Positions 33,247-44,306 of a stretch of DNA of 64,000 nucleotides are shown piece by piece. The stretch comes from Blattamonas nauphoetae (taxonomy: Eukaryota > Preaxostyla > Oxymonadida), in assembly GCA_033064195.1 (NCBI GenBank), contig JARBJD010000052.1:62001-126000 (forward strand), read 5' to 3'. The notes beneath the pieces were generated by a model. The model worked only from the letters and a program-made list of their open reading frames with translations. It was not told the origin of the DNA and made no database searches. How positions within the stretch are numbered: position 1 is the stretch's first letter; the number at the start of each line of letters is the position of its first letter. The position numbers and the translations under genes were made by a program.

Positions 33247-34233
33247 ATGTTGCTTTCTACGATTCGTGAACACACGATTGACTCAAAGGATATTGAATGT
33301 TTTCTGAATTTCGTTGAAGGAATCCCCAAAATATCCCCAAAATTCTGTAAGAATTTGATCACTCGGCTCAAATTATCGACTATTACTTCGACACGCCTCA
33401 TTTATCATCGTCAAATCTCACGCTATGATGAGATGAAGGCCATTGGGTCAGATTCCACAAACCCCGTTCCAGTGTTTGTGAATTCGATTATTTTTCTGTT
33501 ATCCACACCAATTGAACCATTCGTTGACGATATACTCACCTTCGTTCATCACTGTCTCAATCTTTGTTCATCGTCATACAAACTCGCCCTTGTTACTGAA
33601 AAACTCATTCCCAGAATCCTTTCAACGCCATGTCTGGAGGATCTCTCTGGTTTTGCGTCTATCACCCTCTTATTGGAGACTACCATGATTCTTGACAGTT
33701 GCCTCTGGCTCTCCTCAACCGACGGAATCAACATAATCCGAACCACATCCGATGTTGACCTTCATTATGTCCGAGATGTGGTGCTGCATGAAGTGTTCAT
33801 CCCAATGGAACCATCTCTCATCCAGCTCAGGCACAGTCTCGACATCTCGTATTTGTTTGAGTGTGATTCCACATTGGGATTATTGGCCAGAATCTTTGAA
33901 GTAAGTGCATTCCATCAACCAACACTGGATTTCATCTGTTCTTCTCCGATCCCAATGGTCTACCAGGCACTTCTCTCAAAAGTCGAAACCGAAGACACCA
34001 CTCCACTCTTCATCGGGTTGATGTCCGACAATATCCGCAGATGGGAGACTGAAGAAGCCGAAACTGTTCGCAGAGGGAGAATATTGCTGCAGATGTTGGA
34101 GCGAGGAGGCTTTCTCGAAGGACTCGAACAAGAACTGCTGCACAGCGCTTCGGCGGAGGAAGGAAGGAAAGTGAGACTCAACTCATGCGAATTCCTGAAC
34201 TTGCTGGGAATGAACTCTCCGCGGCCGGAATAG
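33247..34233 (+). CDS. Family A ARM-like protein, copy 2 (328 aa)
   Basis: ATG at 33247 to TAG at 34231-34233, uninterrupted. After a divergent N-terminal 60 residues it follows the family: FVNSIIFLLSTPIEPF, LALVTEKLIPRILSTP, YVRDVVLHEVFIPMEPSLIQ, FEVSAFHQPTLDFICSSPIP, ETVRRGRILLQMLERGGFLE and a C-terminal NSPRPE. Predicted all-helical, soluble, with no signal or membrane segment. I know of no function; similar proteins form a very large family in Blattamonas-type genomes. It is flanked by broken copies 1 and 3 in the same orientation, so it arose by tandem duplication. The upstream sequence still resembles coding (RDGYYFD), so the original start may have been about 15 codons further 5'. Confidence 0.75.
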   Translation: MLLSTIREHTIDSKDIECFLNFVEGIPKISPKFCKNLITRLKLSTITSTRLIYHRQISRYDEMKAIGSDSTNPVPVFVNSIIFLLSTPIEPFVDDILTFVHHCLNLCSSSYKLALVTEKLIPRILSTPCLEDLSGFASITLLLETTMILDSCLWLSSTDGINIIRTTSDVDLHYVRDVVLHEVFIPMEPSLIQLRHSLDISYLFECDSTLGLLARIFEVSAFHQPTLDFICSSPIPMVYQALLSKVETEDTTPLFIGLMSDNIRRWETEEAETVRRGRILLQMLERGGFLEGLEQELLHSASAEEGRKVRLNSCEFLNLLGMNSPRPE

Positions 34234-34651
34234 ACAACTCAAAACGAATCAACCGCATTTCTAGCCGCTAATCTCTTCCAATGACTCCACTGTGGCAACA
34301 TCACAGCAGTCATCACGTCCAGCTTATCTCTCTCTCGCTTCTTCCTATCTTCATCTTTTTTTGAGGAATCGAATCGTAGTTATTCAGATCCAACCAAACA
34401 CATCGCCTTTCTCACCCATCAAAACACATTTGTTTTTCTACTTTGTGTTTTTCGAAAATATGAAACATGAAAATGCACATAATTCAATCAGAATGTGACC
34501 AAATCGTACAACAATTGGGAAGGGACCACCACAAAATCTCCAACTTCCTCTCCCAATGTCTGACGAACAAGTTTCAACGAATCACTTCGGAAACTATTTA
34601 GCATTTTACTACTAATTCTGTCCCACATCCCTTCATCTCTCTTGTTTCAAT

Positions 34652-35494
34652 AGTGAGAGATCGCTTCAGTTTTGATGATCAGCTTGTCCGACATGCTTCA
34701 AAGTTCCTTGATTCACTCAGTTTACCGATCAAAAGCACAGATTCTGTCGATAACTGTTTGACGGTCGTTGAACAAGACATCCCACACCTAGCCATGGTGT
34801 TTGTAGACTCGATCACTGTGCTCACATTTTCCCCGTCCAACCGCCTTGCCTTTGTTTCCTCCTAACTCCTTCACAGAATCCTCTCGACACCTTTTCTCCG
34901 AAATCTTTCTGTGATCGATGCAAAGGTCGATCTGGTCGAAATCTTGAAGATCTTCATTTCAGGGATCAACCTCTTCCGCTGCTCTATTCAAACACTCGAC
35001 ACACCTTTCGACATTGACCCTAATTCAATCAGAGATGTGATCCTTCGAGAAGTATTGCTCCCAATCGAACCATCTCTCGTCAAGATCAGTCGGAATCCTC
35101 ACCTTTGTCATGGAACAATGAATGTTATTCCACATTGGGATTACTGACCAGCATCTTTGACGTGAGTGCATTCCACCAAGAAACTCTGAATTTCATCTGT
35201 TCTTCTCCCATCCCAATGGTCTACCAGGCACTTCACCCAGAAATCGAAGTCGATGACCCCAATCAATTCTTCATCGGGTTGATGTCCGACAATATCCGCA
35301 GATTGGAGACTGAAGAAGCCGAAACTGTTCGCAGAGGGAGAATATTGCTGCAGATGTTGGAGCGAGGAGGCTTTCTCGAAGGACTCGAACAAGAGCTGCT
35401 ACACAACACTTCATCAGAAGACAGAAGGAACGTGCGACTTCACTCATGCGACTTCCTGAATTTTCTGGGAATGAACTCTCCTCGGCCTGAATAG
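34652..35494 (+). pseudogene. Family A ARM-like protein, copy 3, broken
   Basis: Four lesions are visible against copies 1 and 2. The start codon is ATA at 34652 (ATG in copy 1). About 70 bases are missing between TFSP and SNRLAF. A TAA at 34863-34865 lies in the Lys position of SAKLIP. One base is lost in a T run near 35102-35106 (CACCTTTG versus CACCTTTTG), shifting frame into MSWNNECYSTLGLL. The last 129 codons (35105-35494) are nearly identical to copy 2, including QMLERGGFLEGLEQELL. About 110 bp of 3' flank is also shared with copy 2 (34234-34345 versus 35495-35607), so the duplicated unit was about 1.26 kb. Confidence 0.75.
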
Positions 35495-35607
35495 ACAACT
35501 CAAAACCGATCAACCTCATTTCAAGCCGCCAATCTCTTCCAATGACCCAGTTGTGGCAATCTCAAGGCTGAAATCACGTCCAACTTATCTCTCTCTCGCT
35601 TCTTCCA

Positions 35608-36830
35608 TTGGCAGATGGTCCCCATGATGCTGTCGAACCGAATCTCCGCATCGTTGGATTTCCGCACTCAATGTTCTGAGGGATCGATTGGTTGCTCGAA
35701 TATACATGGAAACATCGCATTTCCAAACATTTTCATTGCACTCCGCGAAACTCCGAGAGGAAATATCCTTTTCTCCGACTTCCAGAATCAGCATTCTTTG
35801 GACGAGTTTTTTAGCTGTCTCCCCTTCAACAGCACTTCTCCCGAAAAGAAAACTGATTGAGACCTGTTTCTCGACGATTTTTTCCTTCTTAAGGAAGAAC
35901 CATGGATCTCCTTCGCTGTATTCCACGTTGAGACGTTAGTCACAAAGCCATATCTCCGTCCAAACACCCAATCGTCCAACCACAAGACGAAGGAGCCCTG
36001 AAACGGAGTCTTCTTCTCGAAGACTCCCTGCCAGGTCAACAAGACACTCAACTCAATCGTCTCCATCAGTTGGAAGACTCTCCAATACCGACCGAAGCAC
36101 TGCTGAGCTCGCATCGAAATTCAGGAAAGGTCCATGCACAGTGTTTGCAGATGAAGCTGACAGAGTGAATGACCCTTTCTTGGATTTCGATGCGAACTCA
36201 GATGTGTTGCTTGATTCCACGCCAATCGTCCATTCATTTGGATGTTCTGATTGGAGCCACACAACATCACATAACGTCCTTCTTCTTGCCCAGCCGATCT
36301 TGTGAACAAACAAGAAGGAATCGAAGTGAATGGACGCTCCAAAGACACGGCCATCTTCGATCTGCCCTCAAAATCGGTACCTTTCACGTCATCCGAGCAT
36401 TCGAGGATACCGATTCGACCCACACAGCTTCCTTCACGGCAATGCCTCTCGTCTTCCAGATTCTCTCGTTTTGACTGATCCAAGCGGGGAAAATGAAGAG
36501 AGTGAATCGATTTGAATCGCCTCAGCTCAGATCCTCGAGAAAGGGGGGAGTTGGATGGATTGTCGCTGAGCGAACTGAACAGCCACAACTGCACGCGGTA
36601 TCTGCATCAAACAAGACGGGAGCGACTTTCAAGCAGAAAGAGAGACAACCCCCGAATCTGTATTCTCACCCACAGCAAGCTTGCTCAACTTCAGTTACAG
36701 AGTCGCGACCAACACAGTCAGTCATCTTCACTCCTTCTGCTCTGCGAACCTGTTTGTGACTCTATCTGCTTGTCTAGCAAACAAACTGGAACGAGGAAGG
36801 TGTAGTGTGACGTTGGAAATCAAAATTACG
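35608..36830 (+). pseudogene. Decayed coding sequence, possibly N-terminal part of the beta-helix gene
   Basis: Plus-strand readable pieces in changing frames: NIHGNIAFPNIFIALRETPR, FDANSDVLLDSTPIVHSFGC, SHTTSHNVLLLAQPI and SKDTAIFDLPSKSVPFTSSE. They look like former coding sequence of the extracellular type that precedes 37385, but with several stops and shifts. I cannot assign a domain. Confidence 0.3.
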
Positions 36831-36834
36831 AGTC

Positions 36835-37311
36835 TCAGAATCCAAGCAACACGGCGAGGAGAAGAGCAAATCCTGTGAAGGCAACTGTACTTCGTGCTCC
36901 AGAATACCAACAGTCAACAAACTTCACCTCGTCGTCGCACTCCATCTTCACAGTGTATTCCCCGCTCTTCCCAACAGTGCTCAACGGGATGGCCGCAACA
37001 GCCAAGCTCGATTGCCCCGATTGCGTGCTCGTCACTCCTCCCTCTTTCAACTCTGTCTCCATCGTGCCGATATACCACGTCATCTCGTTCCAGCGAATGA
37101 GCTTGTCGTCGACCTCTTCTGTGTGGTAGCGAGGGGCGATGCTGACCTTCAGGCGAGTGAGCATTTTGGCGAAGAGGAGGTTGCTGCTGGAAGTGAAAGC
37201 AGCAAGCAGGTTGTTGCCAAGGCCATCCGAGGATCCGCTAGATTTTGTGCCCATCTTGAGGCTCGATCGAGAGAGTCGAACTTTGGGGAAGACGAAGGCA
37301 GACGAGTTCAT
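36835..37311 (-). CDS. Small protein with C-terminal hydrophobic tail (158 aa), unknown
   Basis: ATG at 37311 to a TGA/TAA-type stop at 36835. It ends with FTGFALLLAVLLGF directly at the C-terminus, preceded by SGARSTVA. A terminal hydrophobic stretch with small residues before it would fit a GPI-anchor signal or a tail anchor. The frame is open a further 24 codons upstream (SKKTFVFSADSDRVFQDYSG), so 37311 may be the last exon of a larger extracellular protein. No homology recognised; opposite strand to its neighbours. Confidence 0.4.
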   Translation of the reverse strand: MNSSAFVFPKVRLSRSSLKMGTKSSGSSDGLGNNLLAAFTSSSNLLFAKMLTRLKVSIAPRYHTEEVDDKLIRWNEMTWYIGTMETELKEGGVTSTQSGQSSLAVAAIPLSTVGKSGEYTVKMECDDEVKFVDCWYSGARSTVAFTGFALLLAVLLGF

Positions 37312-37384
37312 TTTCTTTCCACTGTAGTCCTGGAAGACTCTATCACTGTCGGCTGAGAAAACGAACGTTTTTTTTGACCCGTCA

Positions 37385-38655
37385 ATGGAACAACAACATC
37401 AGTTCAAGTCGAGTGAAGATCTGCCCTCTTCCTCTGCATCTTTCTACGTCGATGTGTTTCCCATCTCGTTTATCAACGCTGTTCGTGACCCAGAAAGTGA
37501 ATATGGAGAAATATACATCGGCCACAATGTGACTCTCACATACTCGCTTCCAGATGACTCTGGGCCTGACATTGAAGATGACGGCTATCCACGATATGGT
37601 GATCTCTCCGGAAACAGTGTCTTGTTCCACATGTCACAACTCGGGAAGGAAGGAAATGTCCAATTGGATGTCCCCTACACAATCAGCAGATGTCACAACA
37701 ATAACGTACGTGGTCACCAAGATGAAGGAGTACACATTTCCGTTCACCAGTACCAAACTGACAGGCAAGATTCTGTTGTCAACGGGGGTGAAAGTCGATG
37801 GATGGTAACGATATTCTTCGCTGAGATCAAGTTCAGGAACGGAGATTGTATTTCGCGTGCGCTTGGCAAATTGGATTCAATCTACGGATCATTCAGTGAT
37901 TACTTCCCAGTTTCTGACATGCCTCAATGTGGTGGCGGACTTGAGATCGGAACCACATACACCATCACCAGCGAAGAATATCGTTACCATCCATCGACTT
38001 TCACCCCCGTTGACAACAGAATCTTGACTGGCTTTTCCGAACCGATCCTCCGTGGAATCAGAAGCAAACTAATTATGAATTTCACATTTGTCACAAACGG
38101 GACATTCCATAACTCTCTCATCGAAGGCCCTGCCGACACAATCGATCCTCATCTGGCACTTATTGTGGACAACTCTATTTTTATCGACCTCGTCGTTTAC
38201 AAACAGAAGCCAGTTCTCGCTGGTCATGACGTTCAAAATGTAACCATCTTCAACTCCACTTTCAAACAGCTTGAGTGCCGAGAAGGCGGCGAGCTTCCCA
38301 TAAAACCAGTTGAAGGAGTCGCCAATCGATTTGTCGTTCTGAAAGCCTCAACCGTCGAATCTGTGGAAGGCGCTCTTGGCGGAAGGTTGGTTTATGGACT
38401 GCAAGCTTCATTCTTGAGCTTGACGAAAATGCGGTGGATTTGGGGAAGCAGTGCTCCGCGATTCTGGGAAAATGTTGCATTTAGCAAGTCGATAGAAGTA
38501 GAAATCGATTCATGCTATTTTCGCTTTCTCATCGGGACATCTAACTGGCCGATCAACCGTCTTGGTTGAACAATGTCGTATTGACAACGCTGCTGCAGGC
38601 TGATCAGGAGCCTTCATCAATTCAGCTACCAACGGTGATTCAGTGACACTCAACT
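37385..38655 (+). pseudogene. Beta-helix type surface protein, truncated by transposon
   Basis: An open frame of 394 codons (37388-38569) with repeated 'N-x-T/S-F-x-N' turns (VTIFNSTFKQLECREGG, SIEVEIDSCYFRF) typical of right-handed parallel beta-helix surface proteins, related in style to the 2007-residue protein at 47993. The frame stops at 38569. One frame over, the homology continues as LVEQCRIDNAAAG, a TGA, then SGAFINSATNGDSVTLNFIH, up to 38655, where the Tc1/mariner-type element begins. At least one frameshift and one nonsense codon are therefore present, plus loss of everything 3'. No continuation is found on the far side of the element (after 41340). Confidence 0.55.
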
Positions 38656-39232
38656 TCATCCATTCCAAAGCAAGAATTGGGTGCGTATGTCAATTCTTAG
38701 CTCTTTTCTCTTCGTCCTTCTTCATAGTCACGACTTCTGGACGCCACTTCAAATGTGTTTTCCAGTTCCGAATGCACTACCTGCCTGTAATGACCACAAG
38801 AACGCTGATCCCGATTCTCTCTCTTCAACAACTTAACGTTGACTTTCGCATGTTTTCTCTCTTATTTTAATCATGTTATTCAGGAATCACAAACAATACT
38901 TCCGAGAGAGGAAGCATTACAAGAATTTCTTCCCATACTTTGAAAAGCCGTCATTTCACTGCAAATATACATTTTTATGCTTGATTTCACTTGTCAAAAT
39001 GTTTATTCCCTTCTATTATTCTCGTATTTCTTTTTTTTCTCGGTTTCAATACATATTCATCTCATAACTTCCACTTCACTAAATTGTTGTTCGGATCTTT
39101 TGATGGACATGTGATGTTTTTGGCACTTTGCATTTTTGTGACATCGACATTCGTTTATTCTCATTTTGCTCTCAAAACTACTGTACAAATTTTTCTTACT
39201 CGTCATTTCACTTCGACTACTTTTTCCCATTT
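38656..39232 (+). repeat. Left terminal inverted repeat of the Tc1/mariner-type element
   Basis: Matches 40765-41340 inverted, with few mismatches. The spurious open frames on each arm mirror one another. Confidence 0.85.
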
Positions 39233-39404
39233 TCTGCAACTACCAGTGAACAAAACTGAAAATGAAGTGGACCAAACATCACTTCACTGAACAAAGAATT
39301 CGATTCCTTACATATCCTCTCGCCTTACTGCTCGAGGCCACTGAACCGCTCGACAACTTTCAATGCATCTGAAGACTTCATCAGGAGAGATCTGCGAAAA
39401 TGCT

Positions 39405-40577
39405 TCACGAATCTGATCCAAAAGTGATTCTCTCCTTGCCAGTCACGAATTTGTGCTTCCACTCTGTTTTCCAGAAGCCAAAGACATTTTCGATGGGATT
39501 CAGGTCTGGACTGTAAGCGGCGTTGTACAGAATTCGTTGATTTGCCTCGAGAACGATGTTCTGAGTGGCCACATGGTGTATTCCGGCGTTGTCCAGGATA
39601 AGAACCCATCTACGTCGAGCTGTGTTGGTTTCAAGGAGTCTCCTGAGATATGCTTCGAAGACATCGGCAGTGATTGGACCTCGAATGAGCTCTGTGTGAC
39701 CAACTCCATTGGGTGAGATTGACGTAATCGCGGTCAACGAAACGAAATTGGTCGGTCTTGCGACGAGTGGAGCCCTGCCAACTTCAGCCCATCCGTATCT
39801 CCGCACGCATTCGATGTTCCATAATGTTTCGTCCAAGAAGATTGGAAACCATCCGTCGCGGATGTGAGCCATCGCATTTTGGATGAAAGCCACGCGAGCA
39901 TTCTTGTTTTCTTCTGTGTTGGCCGCTGGAGCTCTCACTCTGACACGTTTGAAGGAGAATAGAGGCATGTCTCGGTTTACTTCATTCCGCTGTGACAACA
40001 TCCGAAAGACTGTTGTTGGGCTTGTCTGGTGACCTTGCGCGCTGAGATGTGCCGCCATCTCTCTGAGAGTTCGCTGTCCGTCCTCCTGGAGCAGCCGTCT
40101 AACTTCCTGATTGCGGAACCTGTCGTTCCTTCGATCCGGTCTGCCTCTTCGTGGAAGATTGTGAGTAATTGATTCGCCTCGGCGAAGTTGTCGAATGAAG
40201 CGAGTTGTTGTTGGGACAGTGAGCGTTACCCGTTGCGCATACCACGTGACTGATTTTGTCTCTCCATTCTCACGATACAGGAGCGTCAGTCGGACTCTCT
40301 TTTCAGGTGTGGCTGGAGTGTATGGTCGATGGAGGATTGGTAGAAGTGGCACCAGAGGCGGAGGCGGAGGCGGAGGTGGAGGAGGAGGGGCCAACGCTTC
40401 GTACATGTCTACCTCAGCATGAAGGGCTTGCTGATTAATTTGTGGCGGCTCTGGTTGTGGCTGAATTTGGTACTGATGAAGTTGCGGAACGTAGTTTATT
40501 GCATTGTCTTGTTCTAATGGATTGCGCAAATCAAGATAAAGTGGATTTGGAAGAGCGTTTCCATCGTAGAAGTTCAT
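39405..40577 (-). CDS. Tc1/mariner (IS630-like) DDE transposase, C-terminal frameshift
   Basis: ATG at 40577; 390 codons. An N-terminal Gln/Pro-rich region contains 11 consecutive prolines. Next comes a helix-turn-helix DNA-binding part: TTTRFIRQLRRGESITHNLP, the linker RRGRPDRR, then a second helix set LREMAAHLSAQGHQTSPTTV. The catalytic domain has FLDETLWNIE (first Asp), WVLILDNAGIHH (second Asp) and YSPDLNPIENVFGFWK (Glu), about 33 residues between the last two, as in DD34E Tc1-type enzymes. It cuts and pastes the element by binding the inverted ends. Near 39430 the frame slips by one base: the alternative frame continues SLLDQIREAFSQISPDEVF and RAVQWPRAVRREDM, the expected family C-terminus. 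The enzyme is thus probably impaired or uses an altered tail. Confidence 0.85.
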   Translation of the reverse strand: MNFYDGNALPNPLYLDLRNPLEQDNAINYVPQLHQYQIQPQPEPPQINQQALHAEVDMYEALAPPPPPPPPPPPLVPLLPILHRPYTPATPEKRVRLTLLYRENGETKSVTWYAQRVTLTVPTTTRFIRQLRRGESITHNLPRRGRPDRRNDRFRNQEVRRLLQEDGQRTLREMAAHLSAQGHQTSPTTVFRMLSQRNEVNRDMPLFSFKRVRVRAPAANTEENKNARVAFIQNAMAHIRDGWFPIFLDETLWNIECVRRYGWAEVGRAPLVARPTNFVSLTAITSISPNGVGHTELIRGPITADVFEAYLRRLLETNTARRRWVLILDNAGIHHVATQNIVLEANQRILYNAAYSPDLNPIENVFGFWKTEWKHKFVTGKERITFGSDS

Positions 40578-40764
40578 GGAAGAGAACGATCGAAAATGGA
40601 TGGATTGGCTTCGAGATAAAGAAGAAAAATTACTATGGGGACACCAGAATTTTGACCGACTTTTGTGTTTACAGAAATTAGAATAAAATTGATAGTAGAT
40701 GTATTGTATTGTCTAAATCGCGAAATGAAAATTGACATTAATTGAAAAAATTTTGTGGGAGTGA

Positions 40765-41340
40765 AAAAGGCAAAAAAGTAGTCGAGGTGAAATGACGAGT
40801 AAGAAAAATTTGTACAGTAGTTTTGAGAGCAAAAATGAGAATAAACGAATGTCGATGTCACAAAAATGCAAAGTGCCAAAAACATCACATGTCCATCAAA
40901 GATCCGAACAACAATTTAGTGAAGTGGAAGTTATGAGATGAATATGTATTGAAACCGAGAAAAAAGAAATACGAGAATAATAGAAGGGAATAAACATTTT
41001 GACAAGTGAAATCAAGCATAAAAATGTATATTTGCAGTGAAATGACGGCTTTTCAAAGTATGGGAAGAAATTCTTGTAATGCTTCCTCTCTCGGAAGTAT
41101 TGTTTGTGATTCCTGAATAACATGATTAAAATAAGAGAGAAAACATGCGAAAGTCAACGTTAAGTTGTTGAAGAGAGAGAATCGGGATCAGCGTTCTTGT
41201 GGTCATTACAGGCAGGTAGTGCATTCGGAACTGGAAAACACATTTGAAGTGGCGTCCAGAAGTCGTGACTATGAAGAAGGACGAAGAGAAAAGAGCTAAG
41301 AATTGACATACGCACCCAATTCTTGCTTTGGAATGGATGA
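40765..41340 (-). repeat. Right terminal inverted repeat of the Tc1/mariner-type element
   Basis: Inverse of 38656-39232. The inner boundary is near AAAAAGTAGTCGAGGTGAAA. Confidence 0.85.
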
Positions 41341-43353
41341 GTTCTCTTCATCTGAAAATATGTATTTAACAGCGATGAAAAAGCAAACTGCCGAGTAATT
41401 TCACATTTTAATGAATTATCTTGCCCTGTTAGAGATAAGGACGAATAGTGAGAGCAAAAACATGACGGAAAACAAACGACAAAAATCTCGACAAAGTGTG
41501 TTTTGTTCCCTCCACAAAGAAGACATACCCTCTTTCAAGTCACGATCTGTCCATGTATGCACACAAAAAAGAGATATGAGGTTAACGGAGAAAGTGGTCC
41601 TGACACGAGAAAGAGTATTATGGGCGAGGGTATCCAGTCGATCAGTCATCTTTTTGGAACACCTGATCAACTTTTTGGAAAGGACTGTAATCGACATGAT
41701 TGCGAGTTATGGTTGTGTTGATCACAATGAAATCTGGGTCAAACACGGTCATGAGCTTGGGAATCATTGTCGGCGAGTTTGACGAGGGAGAACACCTCTG
41801 TGTCTCGAGAAATGAAGGATCCGAAGACACGAGGGATGAAGGAGTCGATAGAGACTTTATCTGGAACTTGGCGAGATGGTTACAGTGGGGAAGGCAAAAC
41901 TGCAACGCTGACAGAAGCGTCCTTTTTCCATTTTGCCTCCATTTCACGATTTTTATCCATATGATCGTTTCAGAAAATAAACGCTGAGAAACAATCTTGT
42001 TGACGTGACGAGAAAAAGAAACAACATGGTTTGATCTTCCAATCATTCTCCTCCAATCGCGTCCAGTCGCTCTTCCTTTCACAGTTTGACTTAATACACT
42101 CTTTCAAACTGTTTTTCAAATTTCTTCCACAATCAGACAAGCTATTCAGCCAGATTCGACAATTGTTACTGTTCAGCCAATTCAAGGTGTTTATTGTTTT
42201 TGTGTTCATCTTTGTTTTGAACATCTGACAACAATCCTGCTATTCTCAGAATTTCTCTCTCACCAGACAAGAATAGCAGTCAAGCTGAAGTGAACACGAC
42301 TCATGCCGACAGTTCCCATCAAGTTGCTTTTCGATGGAACCAAACAAAACTCCACGTTTTCATGGTATGTCCTCACTTTTTCTCACCACTTTTGTACTGA
42401 ATGTTTTCCTCTCACCTTTCTCTTGCCCTGCTTTCTTTCTCTCTCTCAACTATAGCTGAAATTGTTCCTGCTTTGACACATCTCGAAACTATTTCTGTCG
42501 GAAATATGTCTCACAGTCGAATCAGATAATTTTGAGGATCACCCCGGACGTCACAGAAGAGTTTTCTGTGCGAACAGGAAAAAATAGGATCTTTCGATAT
42601 TCGAGTCAATTGACCTTTCAGCTCCGAATCCTGACTCAAGCATACCTTGTCTGAGATTATTCTGTCATTCAATTGTCAAACTCCGTTTTGAAGGCAGAAA
42701 AGGCAACTTCAAAAATACAGCGACTTTTTCACACTCTTAAACTCGAAAGAAGGGACAAAATAGCGAGATATGTGAGAAAGATACCAATTTACATTTGTCC
42801 GTTTCTTCTTTTTAATCCATTCAAAAGGATAATGCCATTGTGGATTCTCACTTTTAACTTTTCCCCCTTTTCTCAGTTTATCTCTCCATTTCGACATTTA
42901 TTTTACTTTTATCTGTATTATTACCGAAATTGTTTGCGTAAGTCGAATTGAGCAATAAAAACGAGTTTATCCGACTGAGATCCGATCTCACCCCAAGTGG
43001 TCATTTTGGGTCCTCACAGACCAACCAGGCTGTTTTGACAGCGAGCGTCCAAAGGAGCACTTTCCAACTCTCCAAGGAAGAAAATAAACACAGTATGGTC
43101 TCCCTAGCTTTCTCATGTGGGCGTTGCAGTTTACTCTTCCGCACTGTATAGGATTGTGATCAACGCGAGATCTCACGCATTCTGAGTGAGTCCAAGCTTT
43201 TTGCGATTAATTCTTCTTTCACTGAGGAGATCGTGGTCTTGAACATCAGATCTCCTCGATGAACAGAACCACATAACAAAATACTGTGGTTAGATCAAAT
43301 TTATTCTATGTATCCCAACCCATCTGTCGTGTGTTCTTCTTTTTCCTTCACTA
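41341..43353. other. No supported gene, 2 kb
   Basis: Only weak open frames (for example 42082-41642 minus) without recognisable domains. Pyrimidine-rich plus strand around 42060-42480 and 42780-42920. Confidence 0.5.
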
Positions 43354-44133
43354 TTGATGTGCTCGACAAATCTCATACTTTTTCCTCATTATTTCATTCA
43401 GAATGACGTGGAAAATCCGTTTGTGATGATGGAGCGAGTGGAGGAGGTTCGAGCGATAGAGCGCAAAGTGGAGGAGCTGACCCAAGAGAACAAAGAATTG
43501 AAAAGACAGAATGAAGAACAAGCAAGCACTATCCACGTGATGAGAACGCAGAGAGAACAGGAAGACAGAAATAGGCACACCAAAGTGGGAGCTGCCCCGA
43601 TCGACATCTTCACCCCTTTTCACTACTCCCTATCCGACAACACATTCACTGCGATGGTGGGTGGAGGTGGGTGTCTCGTCTCGTTCGAATTCAGTGCTGT
43701 TGTTGCTCGTCTCTCGCTGATCGTTGGATGCGTCCCGAAATACAATTATTCATTCGGGATCGTCTCGAAGACAATCGCAGCAGACGCTCCGAAAACTCGC
43801 TTCCACTACCTGAAGGAAGGAGTTGGAGGTTGGGATCTTTTCCCGTCAAATCGGGCGATGTGGCTGAATGGAAATCTCATCAATCAGAAAAAGGCATGTG
43901 AGGCGGGAGCAGCTGGACAGCGAGTGGTGATCGAGGCAGATGGACGCGAAGGAAGGAGAACTGTTCGAATGTCGCAAGATGGACAGACGCAGCCTGCCTT
44001 CTTCATAAACATCCATGTTCCGTTCAGATTTGCTGTGTACGTCGGTCATCAGAACGATTCTGTCACAATCGAGTCAGTGGAAGTTGTGGAAGAGCCGCAG
44101 ATGGAGGGAGGAACGATTCCTGTTCAGATGTGA
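43354..44133 (+). CDS. Coiled-coil protein with C-terminal SPRY-like beta domain
   Basis: 259 codons to TGA. Residues about 26-70 form a heptad-type coiled coil (RAIERKVEELTQENKELKRQ). The rest is a beta-rich domain: FHYSLSDNTFTAMVGGGGCL, FGIVSKTI, RRTVRMSQDGQTQPAFFINI and PFRFAVYVGHQNDSVTIES, reminiscent of SPRY/B30.2-type recognition modules that often accompany kinases or TRIM-like proteins in protists. A pyrimidine tract and CATTCAG at 43395-43401 look like a splice acceptor, so codons before about 43402 may be intron and the real start either the MMERVEE methionines (43426-43429) or an upstream exon. Function unknown; stand-alone next to a foldback element. Confidence 0.6.
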   Translation: MMCSTNLILFPHYFIQNDVENPFVMMERVEEVRAIERKVEELTQENKELKRQNEEQASTIHVMRTQREQEDRNRHTKVGAAPIDIFTPFHYSLSDNTFTAMVGGGGCLVSFEFSAVVARLSLIVGCVPKYNYSFGIVSKTIAADAPKTRFHYLKEGVGGWDLFPSNRAMWLNGNLINQKKACEAGAAGQRVVIEADGREGRRTVRMSQDGQTQPAFFINIHVPFRFAVYVGHQNDSVTIESVEVVEEPQMEGGTIPVQM

Positions 44134-44306
44134 GACTCCAGATGCCCTGATTTTGGATTCGTTTGAAAACTCGCTTCATCTCAATTGATCTTCGACCAGT
44201 ATTCTTTCATGAAGCGGAATAGAATACAAAAACATCAAACAGTGAAATGGAGAAATTGAAGAGTGTGATGAAGTGGAGTTAGTTGGGAATAGAATGTGAA
44301 CCGTTA

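Larger units (their letters stand above)
38656..41340. mobile_element. Tc1/mariner-type DNA transposon with about 577-bp terminal inverted repeats
   Basis: 38656-39232 and 40765-41340 are near-identical inverted copies. The left outer end is TCATCCATTCCAAAGCAAGA; the right outer end is its inverse. Between them on the minus strand is a DDE transposase gene. Total 2685 bp. I see no clear target duplication (left flank ...CAACT, right flank GTTCT...), so one end may have been altered or the true terminus lies a few bases off. The near-identity of the two arms points to a young insertion. Confidence 0.8.

Noticed and set aside
30759-35494. TAA/TAG read as glutamine, as known in some oxymonads
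   Set aside because: TAG and TAA occur as terminal stops at the conserved end of family A (NSPRPE, NYPCSE), and the large intact genes contain no internal TAA/TAG. In-frame stops are better read as decay.
41416-42228. Open frames around 41.4-42.2 kb on both strands
   Set aside because: No recognisable motif, overlapping on opposite strands, and composition similar to surrounding non-coding sequence.
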